Counted from the stretch's first letter, positions 8,218 to 18,193 are shown. The stretch: DNA of 54,854 nucleotides from Streptomyces sp. SM11 (GCF_002910905.1 NZ_NEUE01000073.1:1-54854), one strand, 5' to 3'. The notes: generated by a model not told the origin, from the letters alone. A program made the numbers and translations.

Positions 8218-8328
8218 CCCGCCATGCTGCCAGGTCCCAGGGGGCGGATGCGGCGGTTGTCCACAGGGGTGAGCTATTCGTCGTACCGGAACGTGGCGGT
8301 GCGGGGCCCGTCCCGGGGGGTGTGGTGT

Positions 8329-8355
8329 GGGAATGGCGGCGGCGTCCCGTACGTT
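8329..8355 (+). promoter_or_regulatory. SigR-type (thiol-oxidative stress) promoter of mycoredoxin
   Basis: GGGAAT at 8329-8334 and CGTT at 8352-8355; counted from GGAAT to GTT the spacer is exactly 18 nt, matching the Streptomyces SigR consensus GGAAT-N18-GTT. It lies about 95 bp upstream of the mycoredoxin ATG. SigR controls thioredoxin, mycothiol and mycoredoxin genes, so the gene context agrees. The rest of the 234-bp divergent gap to uvrD2 shows nothing further. Confidence 0.75.
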
Positions 8356-8451
8356 CCTTAACCGTGCGGGACGGGTGCGGACAGCGGCCGGACCGCAAGT
8401 GACGCTGCCGGCCGCGCAGCGGTACGGACGAGACGAAGGAGCGCCAGCGAC

Positions 8452-8706
8452 ATGGCGGGCACTGTGACGATGTACAGCACCACCTGGTGCGGCTACTGCC
8501 GTCGGCTGAAGAGCCAGATGGACCGCGAGGGCATCGCGTACAACGAGGTCAACATCGAGCACGACCCGGAGTCGGCCGCGTTCGTCGAGAAGGCGAATGG
8601 CGGAAACCAGACGGTCCCGACGCTGCTGATCGTGGCCCCCTCGGGCACCGAGTCGGTCATGACGAACCCGTCGCTCGCCCAGGTGAAGCAGGCGCTCGCC
8701 GCCTGA
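8452..8706 (+). CDS. mrx1: mycoredoxin (Mrx1), mycothiol-dependent glutaredoxin-like reductase
   Basis: 84 aa from the ATG at 8452, with GAAGGAG upstream. The single glutaredoxin fold carries the redox motif WCGYC near residues 13-17, a cis-Pro TVPTLL, and the C-terminal NPSLAQVKQAL. Mycoredoxins reduce S-mycothiolated proteins using mycothiol and mycothione reductase. Size and motif match Mrx1. It is a monocistronic unit between its SigR-like promoter and the strong hairpin at 8734-8780. Confidence 0.93.
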   Translation: MAGTVTMYSTTWCGYCRRLKSQMDREGIAYNEVNIEHDPESAAFVEKANGGNQTVPTLLIVAPSGTESVMTNPSLAQVKQALAA

Positions 8707-8733
8707 TCCGGCTGCTGGAACGACCGCCCGTCG

Positions 8734-8780
8734 CGGACACGGGAATGCCCCCGGCATCGCCGGGGGCATTCCCGTGTCCG
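8734..8780. terminator. bidirectional hairpin terminator between mrx1 and nudC
   Basis: Two 21-nt arms are perfectly complementary (8734-8754 and 8760-8780) around a 5-nt loop. It lies 28 bp after mrx1 and 10 bp after the convergent nudC stop, without a U-tract, as is usual for Streptomyces terminators. Confidence 0.85.
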
Positions 8781-8790
8781 GAGGTGGTGC

Positions 8791-9747
8791 TCAGCCGGTC
8801 CGCTTCGCGCCGCCGGGCCTCGGGAGCGGCTTGCCGTACCAGAGCTCGATCAGCCGGGCCGCGATCGAGATGCCGAACGGGGGCATGACCTCGCCGGACT
8901 CGAAGGCGGCGGTGAGGTCCTCGCGGGAGAACCAGCGGGCCTCCTCGATCTCCTCGCCGTCGACGGTGACGTCGAAGGAAGTCGCCCGCGCCATGAAGCC
9001 GAGCATGAGGCTGGAGGGGAACGGCCACGGCTGGCTGGCGATGTACTCGACCTCTCCGACGGTGATGCCGGCCTCCTCGTACACCTCGCGCGCCACGGAC
9101 TGCTCGATCGACTCCCCCGGCTCGACGAACCCGGCGAGCGTGGAGAAGCGGCCCTCCGGCCAGTGCACCTGGCGGCCCAGCAGGGCCCGGTCCTGGTCGT
9201 CGGTGACCAGCATGATGACCGCCGGATCGGTGCGCGGGTAGTGCTCGGCCCCGCAGGCCTGGCAGCGGCGGATGTGACCGGCCGCCGCGATGACGGTGCG
9301 CTCGCCGCAGCGGGAGCAGAAGCGGTGCAGGCGCTGCCAGTTCTCCAGGGCGACGGCGTGCACCATCAGGCCCGCGTCGCGGGGGCCGAGGAGCAGACCT
9401 GCTTCGCGGAGTCCGGCGGGCCGGGCCGACTGGTCCATGCGGCCGGGCAGCGTGTCCTTCTGGAGCGCGAAGTAGCTGACACCGTCCTCGTCGGTGCCGA
9501 GGAAGTACCGGTGGGTCTCGGTGACCGGGGCCTCGAAGGCCTGGGTCATGACGATCCCGGTGCCCCCGTCGGGGGTGTCGTCGATCAGCACCTGCCCGCC
9601 GGATACGACGAAGACGCGGGTCGTCGGGTGGCTCCACGCCACGGCCAGCCACGCCTCGTCGAGGCGGTGGTGTGCCGCGCGGTCGATGCCGCTCGGCGCG
9701 GTGAGGCCGATCGGGCGGTCTGCGGTGGCGTTGTCGAAGGTGCTCAC
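8791..9747 (-). CDS. nudC: NudC NAD(+) diphosphatase / NAD-capped RNA decapping Nudix hydrolase
   Basis: 318 aa. An N-terminal NudC domain is followed by a C4 zinc ribbon (CSRCG and CQACG), then the Nudix box (GFVEPGESIEQSVAREVYEE) and the diagnostic SQPWPFPSS motif. NudC splits NAD(H) to NMN(H) and AMP and removes NAD caps from RNA. It is downstream of, and possibly co-transcribed with, the M20 peptidase (83-bp gap). Position next to mrx1 and uvrD2 is conserved in mycobacteria. Confidence 0.93.
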   Translation of the reverse strand: MSTFDNATADRPIGLTAPSGIDRAAHHRLDEAWLAVAWSHPTTRVFVVSGGQVLIDDTPDGGTGIVMTQAFEAPVTETHRYFLGTDEDGVSYFALQKDTLPGRMDQSARPAGLREAGLLLGPRDAGLMVHAVALENWQRLHRFCSRCGERTVIAAAGHIRRCQACGAEHYPRTDPAVIMLVTDDQDRALLGRQVHWPEGRFSTLAGFVEPGESIEQSVAREVYEEAGITVGEVEYIASQPWPFPSSLMLGFMARATSFDVTVDGEEIEEARWFSREDLTAAFESGEVMPPFGISIAARLIELWYGKPLPRPGGAKRTG

Positions 9748-9830
9748 AGGTGCTTCCTACTCCCCCTGGGTGGATCGGGTGTGCACAGGTACGTGGAGGT
9801 GTGCAGAGGATTCAGCGGAGTTCCGGGTAT

Positions 9831-11225
9831 TCAGCTCAGTGCCGTGGCCAGTTCGCCCCACAGGTGGGCGGTCGTCTCCACGCCCTTGAGGAGGAGGTCC
9901 AGTTCGACCTTCTCGTCGGGGGCGTGCCAGCCGTCGGAGGGTACGGAGATGCCGAGGAAGAGGACGGGGGCACCGAGTACGTCCCTGAGGTCGGCGGCGG
10001 GGCCCGAGCCTCCTTCGCGGGTGAAGAGGATCTTCTTCCCGAAGGCCCGGCCCATCGCACGGGCCACGGCCCGCAGGGCGGGGTGGTCCAGCGGGGTCAG
10101 GCAGGGGCGGGTGGCGGGCTGGAAGGCGATCCGGTGGCGGACGCCCGCCGGGACACGGGCCTCGGCCCAGGCGCGGACCGCCCGCTGTACGTGTTCGGGG
10201 TCCTGGCCGTCGACCAGCCGGAAGCTGATCTTCACCAGGGCGGAGGAGGGGATGATCGTCTTGCTGCCGGCGCCCTGGTAGCCGCCGCCGATGCCGTTGA
10301 CCTCGGCGGTGGGGCGGGCCCAGACGCGCTCCAGCGTGGAGTACCCGGACTCGCCGGACGCGGCCCCGGACTTCGCGGTGCGCAGCCAGGTGGCCTCGTC
10401 GAAGGGCAGCTCGGCGAAGAGCGCCCGCTCGGTGTCGGTGAGGTCGGTGACCCCGTCGTAGAAGCCGGGGACCGCGACCCTGCCGTCCTCGTCGTGGAGG
10501 GCGGCGACCAGGCGGGAGATCTCGGTGGCGGGGTTGGGGACGGCTCCGCCGAACGATCCGGAGTGGATGTCCTGGGCGGGTCCCGACAGCTCGATCTCGC
10601 ACTCCGCGAGGCCGCGCATGCCGGTGCAGACGGTCGGGGTGTCCTCGTCCCACATGCCGGTGTCGGAGACGATCACCGCGTCGGCGGCGAGCCGGTCCGC
10701 CCGCTGCTCGGCCAGGGCGCGGAAGTTCGGCGAGCCGGACTCCTCCTCGCCCTCGATCAGCAGCTTGAGGTTCACGGCCGGGGTGGTGCGGCCGGTCGCG
10801 GCGAGGTGGGCGCGGACCCCGAGGGTGTGGAAGAACACCTGGCCCTTGTCGTCGGCGGCGCCGCGTCCGTACATCCGGCCGTCCCGGATCACCGGCTCGA
10901 ACGGGTCGGTCGCCCAGCCGTCCTCGCGGGCGGCGGGCTGCACGTCGTGGTGGCCGTAGACCAGGACCGTCGGGGCGTCCGGGTCCTCGCTGGGCCACTC
11001 GGCGAAGACCGCCGGGGCACCGGGGGTCTCCCAGATCTCGGCGACCGGGAAGCCGGTCTCCCTGAGCTTCGCGCTCAGCCAATCGGCGCTGCGCCGTACG
11101 TCCCCGTCGTGCTGCGGCTGCGCGGATACGGACGGGATGCGCAGCCACTCCGCGAGGTCGTCGAGGAAGGCTGCGCGGTGCTGTTCGGTGTACGTACGGA
11201 CGGCGCTGTCCGGGGTCTCGCTCAT
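9831..11225 (-). CDS. M20 family dipeptidase/metallopeptidase
   Basis: 464 aa from the ATG at 11225. Metal-binding motifs of clan MH are visible: YGHHDVQPA, YGRGAADDKG, the catalytic EGEEESGSP, then DTGMW and a C-terminal region with GISVPSDGWHAPDE. This is the ArgE/DapE/carnosinase-like group annotated dipeptidase in Streptomyces; likely a cytosolic, two-zinc exopeptidase for dipeptides. The start lies 10 bp after the adnB stop, so it is probably the last but one gene of an adnA-adnB-M20-nudC transcript. The ribosome site is weak, in line with translational coupling. Confidence 0.9.
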   Translation of the reverse strand: MSETPDSAVRTYTEQHRAAFLDDLAEWLRIPSVSAQPQHDGDVRRSADWLSAKLRETGFPVAEIWETPGAPAVFAEWPSEDPDAPTVLVYGHHDVQPAAREDGWATDPFEPVIRDGRMYGRGAADDKGQVFFHTLGVRAHLAATGRTTPAVNLKLLIEGEEESGSPNFRALAEQRADRLAADAVIVSDTGMWDEDTPTVCTGMRGLAECEIELSGPAQDIHSGSFGGAVPNPATEISRLVAALHDEDGRVAVPGFYDGVTDLTDTERALFAELPFDEATWLRTAKSGAASGESGYSTLERVWARPTAEVNGIGGGYQGAGSKTIIPSSALVKISFRLVDGQDPEHVQRAVRAWAEARVPAGVRHRIAFQPATRPCLTPLDHPALRAVARAMGRAFGKKILFTREGGSGPAADLRDVLGAPVLFLGISVPSDGWHAPDEKVELDLLLKGVETTAHLWGELATALS

Positions 11226-11235
11226 GTTCTTGAGC

Positions 11236-14200
11236 CTATCCGCCCTCGGGGGCGGGCTCGTCCAGCAGGATCCGCTCCAGTTCTGCCCGGCCGGGCAGCC
11301 CCCGTGGATGGACGGTCTCCCCGCTGCGTACGTAGAGGAAGGTGGCGGTGACGGCGTCGAGCGGCAGGTCGTGCAGCTCGGCCCAGGCCAGCCGGTAGAC
11401 GGCGAGCTGGAGCGGGTCGGCGGTGCGGTGGCGGCTGGTCTTCCAGTCGACGATCTCGTAGGTGTCATCCGTGCGGTAGACGGCGTCGATACGCCCCCGG
11501 ATCACCCGGCCCGCGAGGGTGATCTGGAAGGGGGTCTCCACCCGGTACGGCGTGCGCCGGGCGTACGCCGTGCGCTCGAACGCCTCCTTGAGCTCGGCGA
11601 GGTCCCGCTCGTCGGCGATCTCCACCTCGCTCTCGTCGCCCCCGGGCAGTTCGTCGGGACCGAGCATGGGCAGCGGAAGTTCCTCGTACCGCGACTCCAC
11701 CCAGGCGTGGAACCGGGTGCCACGGCGGGCGGCGGGCCCCGGCGGGCGGGGCATGGGCCGGGCCAGCTCCCGGGCGAAGGCGTCGGGGTCCTCGGCCAGC
11801 CGCAGCAGCTGGGTGGCGGAGAGCGACGCGGGCACGAGGACCTCGCGCACGGTGGCGCGGGCGCGGCGCAGCTCCCCGGCCAGGGAGTCCAGGTCACGGT
11901 CCCAGGAGGCGAGGGTGCGGGCCTCCTCGGGGGTGAGCCGCTCCGCCGGGTCCTCCTGCGGGTGACGTGCGGCCGGGATGTGCGGGGGCGGGTGCGGTGC
12001 CGCGTCCGGTGCGCCCGGGGGACGCTCGGTGGGCAGCTCGTCCCACTCCCAGTCCTCGTCGATCGGTGCTTCGCCGATCGGTACGTCATCGGGCTCGGGG
12101 TCGTACGCCGGTGTCTCGTTCCCGTGCGGAAGCTCACCGGTGTGGGCCATGCGCTCCAGGTGGGCCAGGACCGTGTCCCGGGCTGCGCGGCGGCGGGCGA
12201 GGGCGTCGGCGTCGAGCGGGAGCGGCCAGGCCAGGTCGGTGCCGGGCGCCGCGAGGGCCGGGTTCTCCTCGTCCTCTGCGGGCTCGTCCGCCCAGGCCTC
12301 GATCTCGCCGTGGCCCGCGGCGCAGTGCTCGTACAGCGCGTCGAGGAAGGCGGACGGGCCGCGCGTCCTCTTCTGGGACGGGCCCCACCAGTGGCCGGAG
12401 CCGAGGAGCAGGGAGCGGGGGCGGGTGAAGGTGACATAGCCGAGGCGCAGTTCCTCCGTGTGCTGGTGCTCCTTCATCTCCTCCTTGAACGCCTTCAGCC
12501 CCTTGGCATCGAAGCTTTCGACGGCCGGGAGCGTCGCCGCGTCGCCGCGCAGGGCGTGCGGGAGCACCTTGGCCTGGGCGGTCCACGCCTCCCGGGACTG
12601 GCCGCTGGGGAACTGGCCGGTGACCAGTCCGGGCACGGCGACGACGTCCCACTCCAGGCCCTTGGACTTGTGGGCGGTGAGGACCTTCACGGTGTTCTCA
12701 CCGCCGGGCAGCGCGTTGTCGAGGCCCTTCTCGTACTGCGCGGCGGTGCGCAGGAAGCCGAGGAAGGCGAGCAGCGACGCCTCACCGTCGAGGGAGGCGA
12801 AACGGGCCGCGGTGTCGAGGAAGTTGGCGAGGGTCTCGCGGCGGCGGGCGGCCAGTGCCTGCGGCGATGCCGACAGCTCGACCTCAAGGCCGGTGGTGGC
12901 CAGGACCCGGTGCAGGACGTCCATCAGGGGGTCCGCGAGCGAGCGGCGCAGGTCGCGCAGCTCCCGGGCGAGGCGCGCGAAGCGGACGCGGGCCTCGGCG
13001 GAGAACGGCAGCCCGTCGTCGGCCGCGTCCCCCGCGACCAGGAAGGTGTCCAGCGCGTCCGCGAGCGATATCACCTCGGCCGGGTCCGTGCCCTCGACCG
13101 CCTCCGCGAGCCGCTGGTCCGCTTCGGCGTCGTCGGTGTGGCCGGCCCGGTGTACGAGGAGACGGGCGCGGCGGCCCAGCAGCGCCAGGTCACGGGGGCC
13201 GATGCGCCAGCGCGGTCCGGTGAGGAGGCGGACCAGGGAGGCATTGGCCCCCGGGTCCTGGAGAACCTCGCAGACGGCGACCAGGTCGGCCACCTCGGGC
13301 AGGTGCAGCAGTCCGGCGAGGCCGACGACCTCGACCGGGATGTCCCGGGCTACCAGCGCCGCCTGGATCTGGGGGAAGTCCCCGGCGGTGCGGCACAGGA
13401 CGGCGATCTCGCCGGGCGGAGTGCCGGTGCGCACGAGGTGGGCGAGGGTGTCGGCGAGCCAGTCGATCTCCTCGCTGTGCGTGTTCAGCAGGGCGCAGCG
13501 GACGGTGCCGTCCCGCTCGGCGCCCGGGGCGGGGCGCAGCGCCTCGACGCCCTCGTGCATCGCGCGCAGCGGTTCGGCGAGGCCGTTGGCGAGCTGGAGG
13601 AGGCGGCCGCCGCTGCGGCGGTTCTCGCTGAGGCTGTAGCGGGTGGCAGGGGTGCCGTCGGCGTGCGGGAAGTGCTCGGGGAAGTCGTCGAGGTTGGCGA
13701 CGGACGCGCCGCGCCAGCCGTAGATCGCCTGGCAGGGGTCGCCCACGGCAGTCACCGCGTGGCCGGTGGGTGCGGCCGTCCCCGCTTCCGTACCGCTGCC
13801 GAACAGCGCGGAGAGCAGCAGTCTCTGGGCGACCGAGGTGTCCTGGTACTCGTCGAGGAGCACGACCCGGAACTCGTCGCGCAGGATCTCCCCCACCTCC
13901 GGCCGGGTCAGCGCCAGCTCGGCGGAGAGGGCGATCTGGTCGCCGAAGTCCAGCAGGTCCCGGCTCCGCTTGGCGGCCCGGTAGCGCTCGGTGAGGCCGA
14001 GGAGCGAGCGGCGGGCCTCGGCGGTCTCGGGGATCCTGCGCAGGTCGGCGTTGCTGAGCCTTGCGTTCTCCAGGGCGTGCAGCAGTTCGGTGTCGTACGT
14101 GTCCAGCGCGCCGGGGCGTACGAGGTGTTCGGACAGCTCCCCGTCGAGCGCCAGGAGATCGCTGACCAGGGTGGGGAAGGACCGGGTGAGCGCCGGGTAC

Positions 14201-14664
14201 GGGCCCGGGGCCTCGCGCAGCACCTTGGCCGCGAGCTGGTAGCGGGTGGCGTCGGCGAGGAGGCGGGTGGTCGGCTCCAGGCCGATGCGCAGGCCGTGCT
14301 CGGTGAGGAGGCGGCCGGCGAAGGCGTGGTAGGTGGAGATGGTGGGTTCGCCCGGGGGGTTGTCCGGGTCGATGACGTCGGGGTCGGTGACCCCGGCCGC
14401 GATCAGCGCCTTGCGGACGCGCTCGGCCAGCTCGCCCGCCGCCTTGTTGGTGAAGGTGAGGCCGAGGACCTGCTCGGGCGCGACCTGTCCGGTGCCCACC
14501 AGCCAGACCACGCGGGCGGCCATCACCGTGGTCTTGCCCGACCCGGCTCCGGCCACGATCACCTGCGGGACGGGCGGCGCGGTGATGCAGGCCGTCTGCT
14601 CCGGGGTGAACGGGATCCCGAGGAGCTCCTTGAGCTGCTCGGGATCGGTGATGCGTGAGGACAC
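11236..14664 (-). CDS. adnB: AdnB-type UvrD-like helicase/RecB nuclease subunit
   Basis: 1142 aa from the GTG at 14664 (VSSRITDPEQLKELLG). The UvrD motor has Walker A VAGAGSGKTTVMA, motif II LLDEYQDTSV, and TAHKSKGLEWDVVAVPG; the C-terminus holds a RecB-family nuclease with RGRIDAVYR, EIVDWKTSR and QLAVYRLAW (D, DxK, Q-Y residues). AdnAB heterodimers resect DNA double-strand breaks in actinobacteria in place of RecBCD/AddAB. It is called AdnB from its position after AdnA. A Glu/Pro-rich linker (around residues 830-890) is typical. A second in-frame GTG at 14688 is possible; neither start has a good ribosome site. Confidence 0.88.
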   Translation of the reverse strand: MSSRITDPEQLKELLGIPFTPEQTACITAPPVPQVIVAGAGSGKTTVMAARVVWLVGTGQVAPEQVLGLTFTNKAAGELAERVRKALIAAGVTDPDVIDPDNPPGEPTISTYHAFAGRLLTEHGLRIGLEPTTRLLADATRYQLAAKVLREAPGPYPALTRSFPTLVSDLLALDGELSEHLVRPGALDTYDTELLHALENARLSNADLRRIPETAEARRSLLGLTERYRAAKRSRDLLDFGDQIALSAELALTRPEVGEILRDEFRVVLLDEYQDTSVAQRLLLSALFGSGTEAGTAAPTGHAVTAVGDPCQAIYGWRGASVANLDDFPEHFPHADGTPATRYSLSENRRSGGRLLQLANGLAEPLRAMHEGVEALRPAPGAERDGTVRCALLNTHSEEIDWLADTLAHLVRTGTPPGEIAVLCRTAGDFPQIQAALVARDIPVEVVGLAGLLHLPEVADLVAVCEVLQDPGANASLVRLLTGPRWRIGPRDLALLGRRARLLVHRAGHTDDAEADQRLAEAVEGTDPAEVISLADALDTFLVAGDAADDGLPFSAEARVRFARLARELRDLRRSLADPLMDVLHRVLATTGLEVELSASPQALAARRRETLANFLDTAARFASLDGEASLLAFLGFLRTAAQYEKGLDNALPGGENTVKVLTAHKSKGLEWDVVAVPGLVTGQFPSGQSREAWTAQAKVLPHALRGDAATLPAVESFDAKGLKAFKEEMKEHQHTEELRLGYVTFTRPRSLLLGSGHWWGPSQKRTRGPSAFLDALYEHCAAGHGEIEAWADEPAEDEENPALAAPGTDLAWPLPLDADALARRRAARDTVLAHLERMAHTGELPHGNETPAYDPEPDDVPIGEAPIDEDWEWDELPTERPPGAPDAAPHPPPHIPAARHPQEDPAERLTPEEARTLASWDRDLDSLAGELRRARATVREVLVPASLSATQLLRLAEDPDAFARELARPMPRPPGPAARRGTRFHAWVESRYEELPLPMLGPDELPGGDESEVEIADERDLAELKEAFERTAYARRTPYRVETPFQITLAGRVIRGRIDAVYRTDDTYEIVDWKTSRHRTADPLQLAVYRLAWAELHDLPLDAVTATFLYVRSGETVHPRGLPGRAELERILLDEPAPEGG

Positions 14665-14737
14665 CCGGTCAACGGTAACCGGGCCCACCGACAGCCCACG
14701 CCGATGCCCACGAAAGGCCCTGCTCCACCACCTGGCG

Positions 14738-17700
14738 CTACTCCACCACCTGGCGCCCCTCCGGCTGCGCGCTGCACGCGGCACGGAAGGTGCAGTGGGC
14801 GCAGTGGGTTCCGGTGGTGGGCGTGAAGCGTTCGTCCAGGACCTTTCCGGCGGCGGTGGCGAGCAGGTCGGAGACCCACTCCCCCGCCAGTGGCTCCTGG
14901 GCCTGGACCTTGGGGAAGGCGTCGCCGCCCTCCTTCTTGGGGGCGGGCTGACGGAGCTGGACCAGTTCGGCGCCGCCGGGTTCGGGCCGCCGGCCGTCGA
15001 AGAGGTCGTCGACCGCGCCCTCGCGGACGGCGAGCTGGTAGACCGCGAGCTGGGGGTGGGCGGCGACCTCGTCCTTGGTGGGCGCGCCCTTGCCGGTCTT
15101 GAAGTCGACGACGTAGGCCCGGCCATCGGCGTCCTGTTCGACCCGGTCCATGGAGCCCCGGATGCGGACGGCGTACTCCCCCGCCTCCAGCGTCACGTCG
15201 AAGTCGTGCTCGCTCGCGGTGTGCTCCCGGCCGCCCCGGTCCAGGACGTGCCAGTGCAGGAAGCGTTCCAGGGCGGCGCGGGCGTGGTCCTTCTCCTGTT
15301 CGGACTTCCAGGGGGCGTCGAAGGCGAGGCCGTTCCAGACGGAGTCCAGGCGCTCCATGAGGACGTCGAGATCGGCGGGCGTACGGCTGGAGGCGACCTC
15401 GTCGGCGAGCACGTGGACGACGTTGCCGAACCCCTGGGCGGCGGTGGCCGGGGCGTCGGCCTTCACTTCGCGGCCCAGGAACCACTGGAGGGCGCAGGTG
15501 TTGGCGAGCTGGTCCAGCGCGCTGCCGGAGAGGGTGACGGGCTGGTCGCGGTCGCGCAGTGGGACGGCGGAGCGGGTCGGCTCCTCCAGGCCCCACCAGC
15601 GGTACGGGTGGGCCGCGGGCACCAGTGGCTGCCCCTCGTCGTCGGTGAGCGCGGCGAGCCGGGCGAGGCGGTGGGCGGCGGCCTCCCGCAGGACGTCGGA
15701 GACGGCCGGGTCGACCGTGGTGGCGCGCAGCTCGGCGACGAGCGCGGCGACGGCGAGAGGGCGGCGCGGGCGGCCGGTGACATCGCGGGGTTCGACGCCC
15801 AGCTCGGTCAGGAAGCGGGAGGGCTGGTCGCCGTCGTCGGCGGGGGCCTTCACGGCGGTGACGATCAGGCGCTCGCGGGCGCGGGTGGCCGCGACGTAGA
15901 ACAGCCGGCGCTCCTCGGCGAGGAGCGCCCCGGGCGTGAGGGGTTCGGCGAGCCCGTCGCGGCCGATCCGGTCCGCCTCCAGGAGGGAGCCCCGGCGGCG
16001 CAGGTCGGGAAAGAGACCCTCCTGGGCCCCGGCGACGACGACGAGCCGCCACTCCAGGCCCTTGGAGCGGTGAGCGGTCATCAGGCGTACGGCGTCGGGG
16101 CGGGCGGTCCGCCGGGAGAGGGTGTCGGCGGCGATGTCCTGGGCGTCGACCTCTTCGAGGAAGTTGAGGGCACCGCGCCCGCCGGTGCGCTCCTCGGCGC
16201 GGGCGGCCGTGTCGAACAGGGCGCACACCGCGTCGAGATCACGGTCGGCGTTGCGCCCGCCCGCCCCGCCGCGCAGCGCGGCCCGCTCCAGGCGGCCGGG
16301 CCAGGGGGTGCCGTTCCACAGGGTCCACAGGGCCTCCTCGGCGGTGCCGCCGCCTTCGAGGAGCTCGCGGGCCTTGCGCAGGAGCGCGCCGAGGCGCTGC
16401 GCTCCGTGGGCGTACGCCGGGTCGTGCGTGACGAGCCGCTCGGGCTCGGCCAGGGCGCGGGCCAGCAGTGCGTCGGAGGGTGCGGGGACCCGGATCCCGG
16501 CGGCGCGTTCCTCGTCGCGCAGGGCCCGGCCGAGTCGGCGCAGGTCGGCGGCGTCCATGGAGCCGAGCGGGGAGGTGAGGAGGGTGAGGGCGGTCTCGGT
16601 GTCGAGCCAGGAGGGGGGCGTGCCCTGCTCCTGGTCCGGAGAGGTGCCGTCATCCGCCGGGGCCGGAGAGGTGCCGTCGCCCGCCGGGCCCGAAGAGATG
16701 CCGCCGCCCGCCGGGCCCCCTTGGTCCGTCTCGTCGGCCCGCGCGGTGTGCAGCGCTGCCGCGGCCACCGTCCGCAGCGCCGTCAGCAGCGGGGCGACGG
16801 CCGGTTCGTGGCGCAGCGGCAGATCGTCGCCGTCGACCTCCAGGGGTACGCCGGCGGAAGTGAGCGCGCGGCGGACGGCGGGCAGCGAGCGGCCTCCGGC
16901 CCGTACCAGCACGGCCATCTCCTGCCACGGCACCCCGTCCTCCAGGTGGGCGCGGCGCAGCAGGTCCGCGATGTTCTCCAGCTCCGATGACGCGGTCGGG
17001 TAGGTGTACGTCTCGACGCGGCCGCCGTCCCGCACGGCGTGCAGCTCGCGGTGGGCGCGGACCGTGTCGCCGGGCAGCCGGGTCAGCGGCATCCGGCGGG
17101 TGAGCAGCCGGGTCGCGGCCAGCAGTCCGGCCCCGGAGCGGCGGGAGGTGGTGAGCACGCCCACGGGCGCGGGGCCCCCGTCCGCCCGGCGGAAGGTGTC
17201 CGGGAAGTCGAGGATGCCGTTCACGTCGGCGCCCCGGAACGTGTAGATCGACTGATCGGGGTCGCCGAAGGCGATCAGCGTCCGCCCGGTCCCCGCGTCC
17301 GCCCCGTGCTCCCGGGTGTGCTCCGGCGCGCGCCCGCGGTTGCCCGCCAGCGCGTGCAGCAGGCGCACCTGGGCGGGGTCGGTGTCCTGGTACTCATCGA
17401 CGTACACCGCGTCGTAATTCCCCGCGAGCCGCTCCGCGACCTCGGGGCGCTCGGCGAGCAGAACCGCTCGGTGCACCAGCTCCGCGTAGTCCAGGACGCC
17501 CTGGGCGTCGAGGATGTCGAGGTACTCGGCGAGGAACTGGGCCGCCGCGCTCCAGTCCGGGCGGCCGGTGCGGCGGGCGAAGGCGGCCAGTGCGTCCGGG
17601 CCGAGACCGAGCTCGCGGCTGCGGGCCAGCACCGCGCGCACCTCGTCGGCGAAGCCGCGCGTGGTCAGGCAGGACCGCAGCTCGTCCGGCCAGCGGACGT

Positions 17701-18193
17701 GGGCCAGGCCCTCCTTCTCCAGGTCGAGCTGGCCCGCGAGCAGTTCGCGGACGGTGACGTCCTGCTCGGGCCCGGACAGCAGGCGCAGCGGATCGGCGAA
17801 CAGGTCGGCGTCCTGGTGGGCCCGGACCAGGGCGTAGCAGTACGAGTGGAACGTGGTCGCCTGCGGGCCCCGGGCCGCCCCGAGGCGGTCTGCCATCCGG
17901 TCCCGCAGCTCGACGGCGGCCTTGCGGCTGAAGGTGAGGACGAGGATGCGGGCCGGGTCGGCGCCCCGGTTCACCCGCGCGGCGACGGATTCGACGAGGG
18001 TGGTGGTCTTGCCGGTGCCGGGCCCGGCGAGGACCAGCAGCGGGCCGCCGGGGTGGTCAACCACCGCGCGCTGGCCTGCGTCCAGGAGAGGAGGATCCAC
18101 CGAACCCGGCGGAGTGCGCACCAGACGGTACGCACCCGTGGTCCGCGGCCGTGACTCACGGTGCGGACTGTGCCGGGTGGAGGAGGAACTCAC
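14738..18193 (-). CDS. adnA: AdnA-type UvrD-like helicase/RecB nuclease subunit with Fe-S-type cysteines
   Basis: 1151 aa from the GTG at 18193. Motor motifs: LAGPGTGKTTTLVE, VDEYQDTDPAQVR, LMTAHRSKGLEWRLV; the nuclease domain has IRGSMDRVE, AYVVDFKTGKG and LAVYQLAVR. One cysteine in NTCALQWF and three in HCAHCTFRAAC match the four-cysteine iron-sulfur staple of AddB/AdnA-like nucleases. It works with AdnB, 73 bp downstream, in end resection and recombination; published work found adnAB essential in Streptomyces. The insertion around residues 480-545 (Gly/Ser/Thr/Pro-rich repeats such as SSGPAGDGTSPAPADDGT) is a low-complexity expansion. Confidence 0.88.
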   Translation of the reverse strand: MSSSSTRHSPHRESRPRTTGAYRLVRTPPGSVDPPLLDAGQRAVVDHPGGPLLVLAGPGTGKTTTLVESVAARVNRGADPARILVLTFSRKAAVELRDRMADRLGAARGPQATTFHSYCYALVRAHQDADLFADPLRLLSGPEQDVTVRELLAGQLDLEKEGLAHVRWPDELRSCLTTRGFADEVRAVLARSRELGLGPDALAAFARRTGRPDWSAAAQFLAEYLDILDAQGVLDYAELVHRAVLLAERPEVAERLAGNYDAVYVDEYQDTDPAQVRLLHALAGNRGRAPEHTREHGADAGTGRTLIAFGDPDQSIYTFRGADVNGILDFPDTFRRADGGPAPVGVLTTSRRSGAGLLAATRLLTRRMPLTRLPGDTVRAHRELHAVRDGGRVETYTYPTASSELENIADLLRRAHLEDGVPWQEMAVLVRAGGRSLPAVRRALTSAGVPLEVDGDDLPLRHEPAVAPLLTALRTVAAAALHTARADETDQGGPAGGGISSGPAGDGTSPAPADDGTSPDQEQGTPPSWLDTETALTLLTSPLGSMDAADLRRLGRALRDEERAAGIRVPAPSDALLARALAEPERLVTHDPAYAHGAQRLGALLRKARELLEGGGTAEEALWTLWNGTPWPGRLERAALRGGAGGRNADRDLDAVCALFDTAARAEERTGGRGALNFLEEVDAQDIAADTLSRRTARPDAVRLMTAHRSKGLEWRLVVVAGAQEGLFPDLRRRGSLLEADRIGRDGLAEPLTPGALLAEERRLFYVAATRARERLIVTAVKAPADDGDQPSRFLTELGVEPRDVTGRPRRPLAVAALVAELRATTVDPAVSDVLREAAAHRLARLAALTDDEGQPLVPAAHPYRWWGLEEPTRSAVPLRDRDQPVTLSGSALDQLANTCALQWFLGREVKADAPATAAQGFGNVVHVLADEVASSRTPADLDVLMERLDSVWNGLAFDAPWKSEQEKDHARAALERFLHWHVLDRGGREHTASEHDFDVTLEAGEYAVRIRGSMDRVEQDADGRAYVVDFKTGKGAPTKDEVAAHPQLAVYQLAVREGAVDDLFDGRRPEPGGAELVQLRQPAPKKEGGDAFPKVQAQEPLAGEWVSDLLATAAGKVLDERFTPTTGTHCAHCTFRAACSAQPEGRQVVE

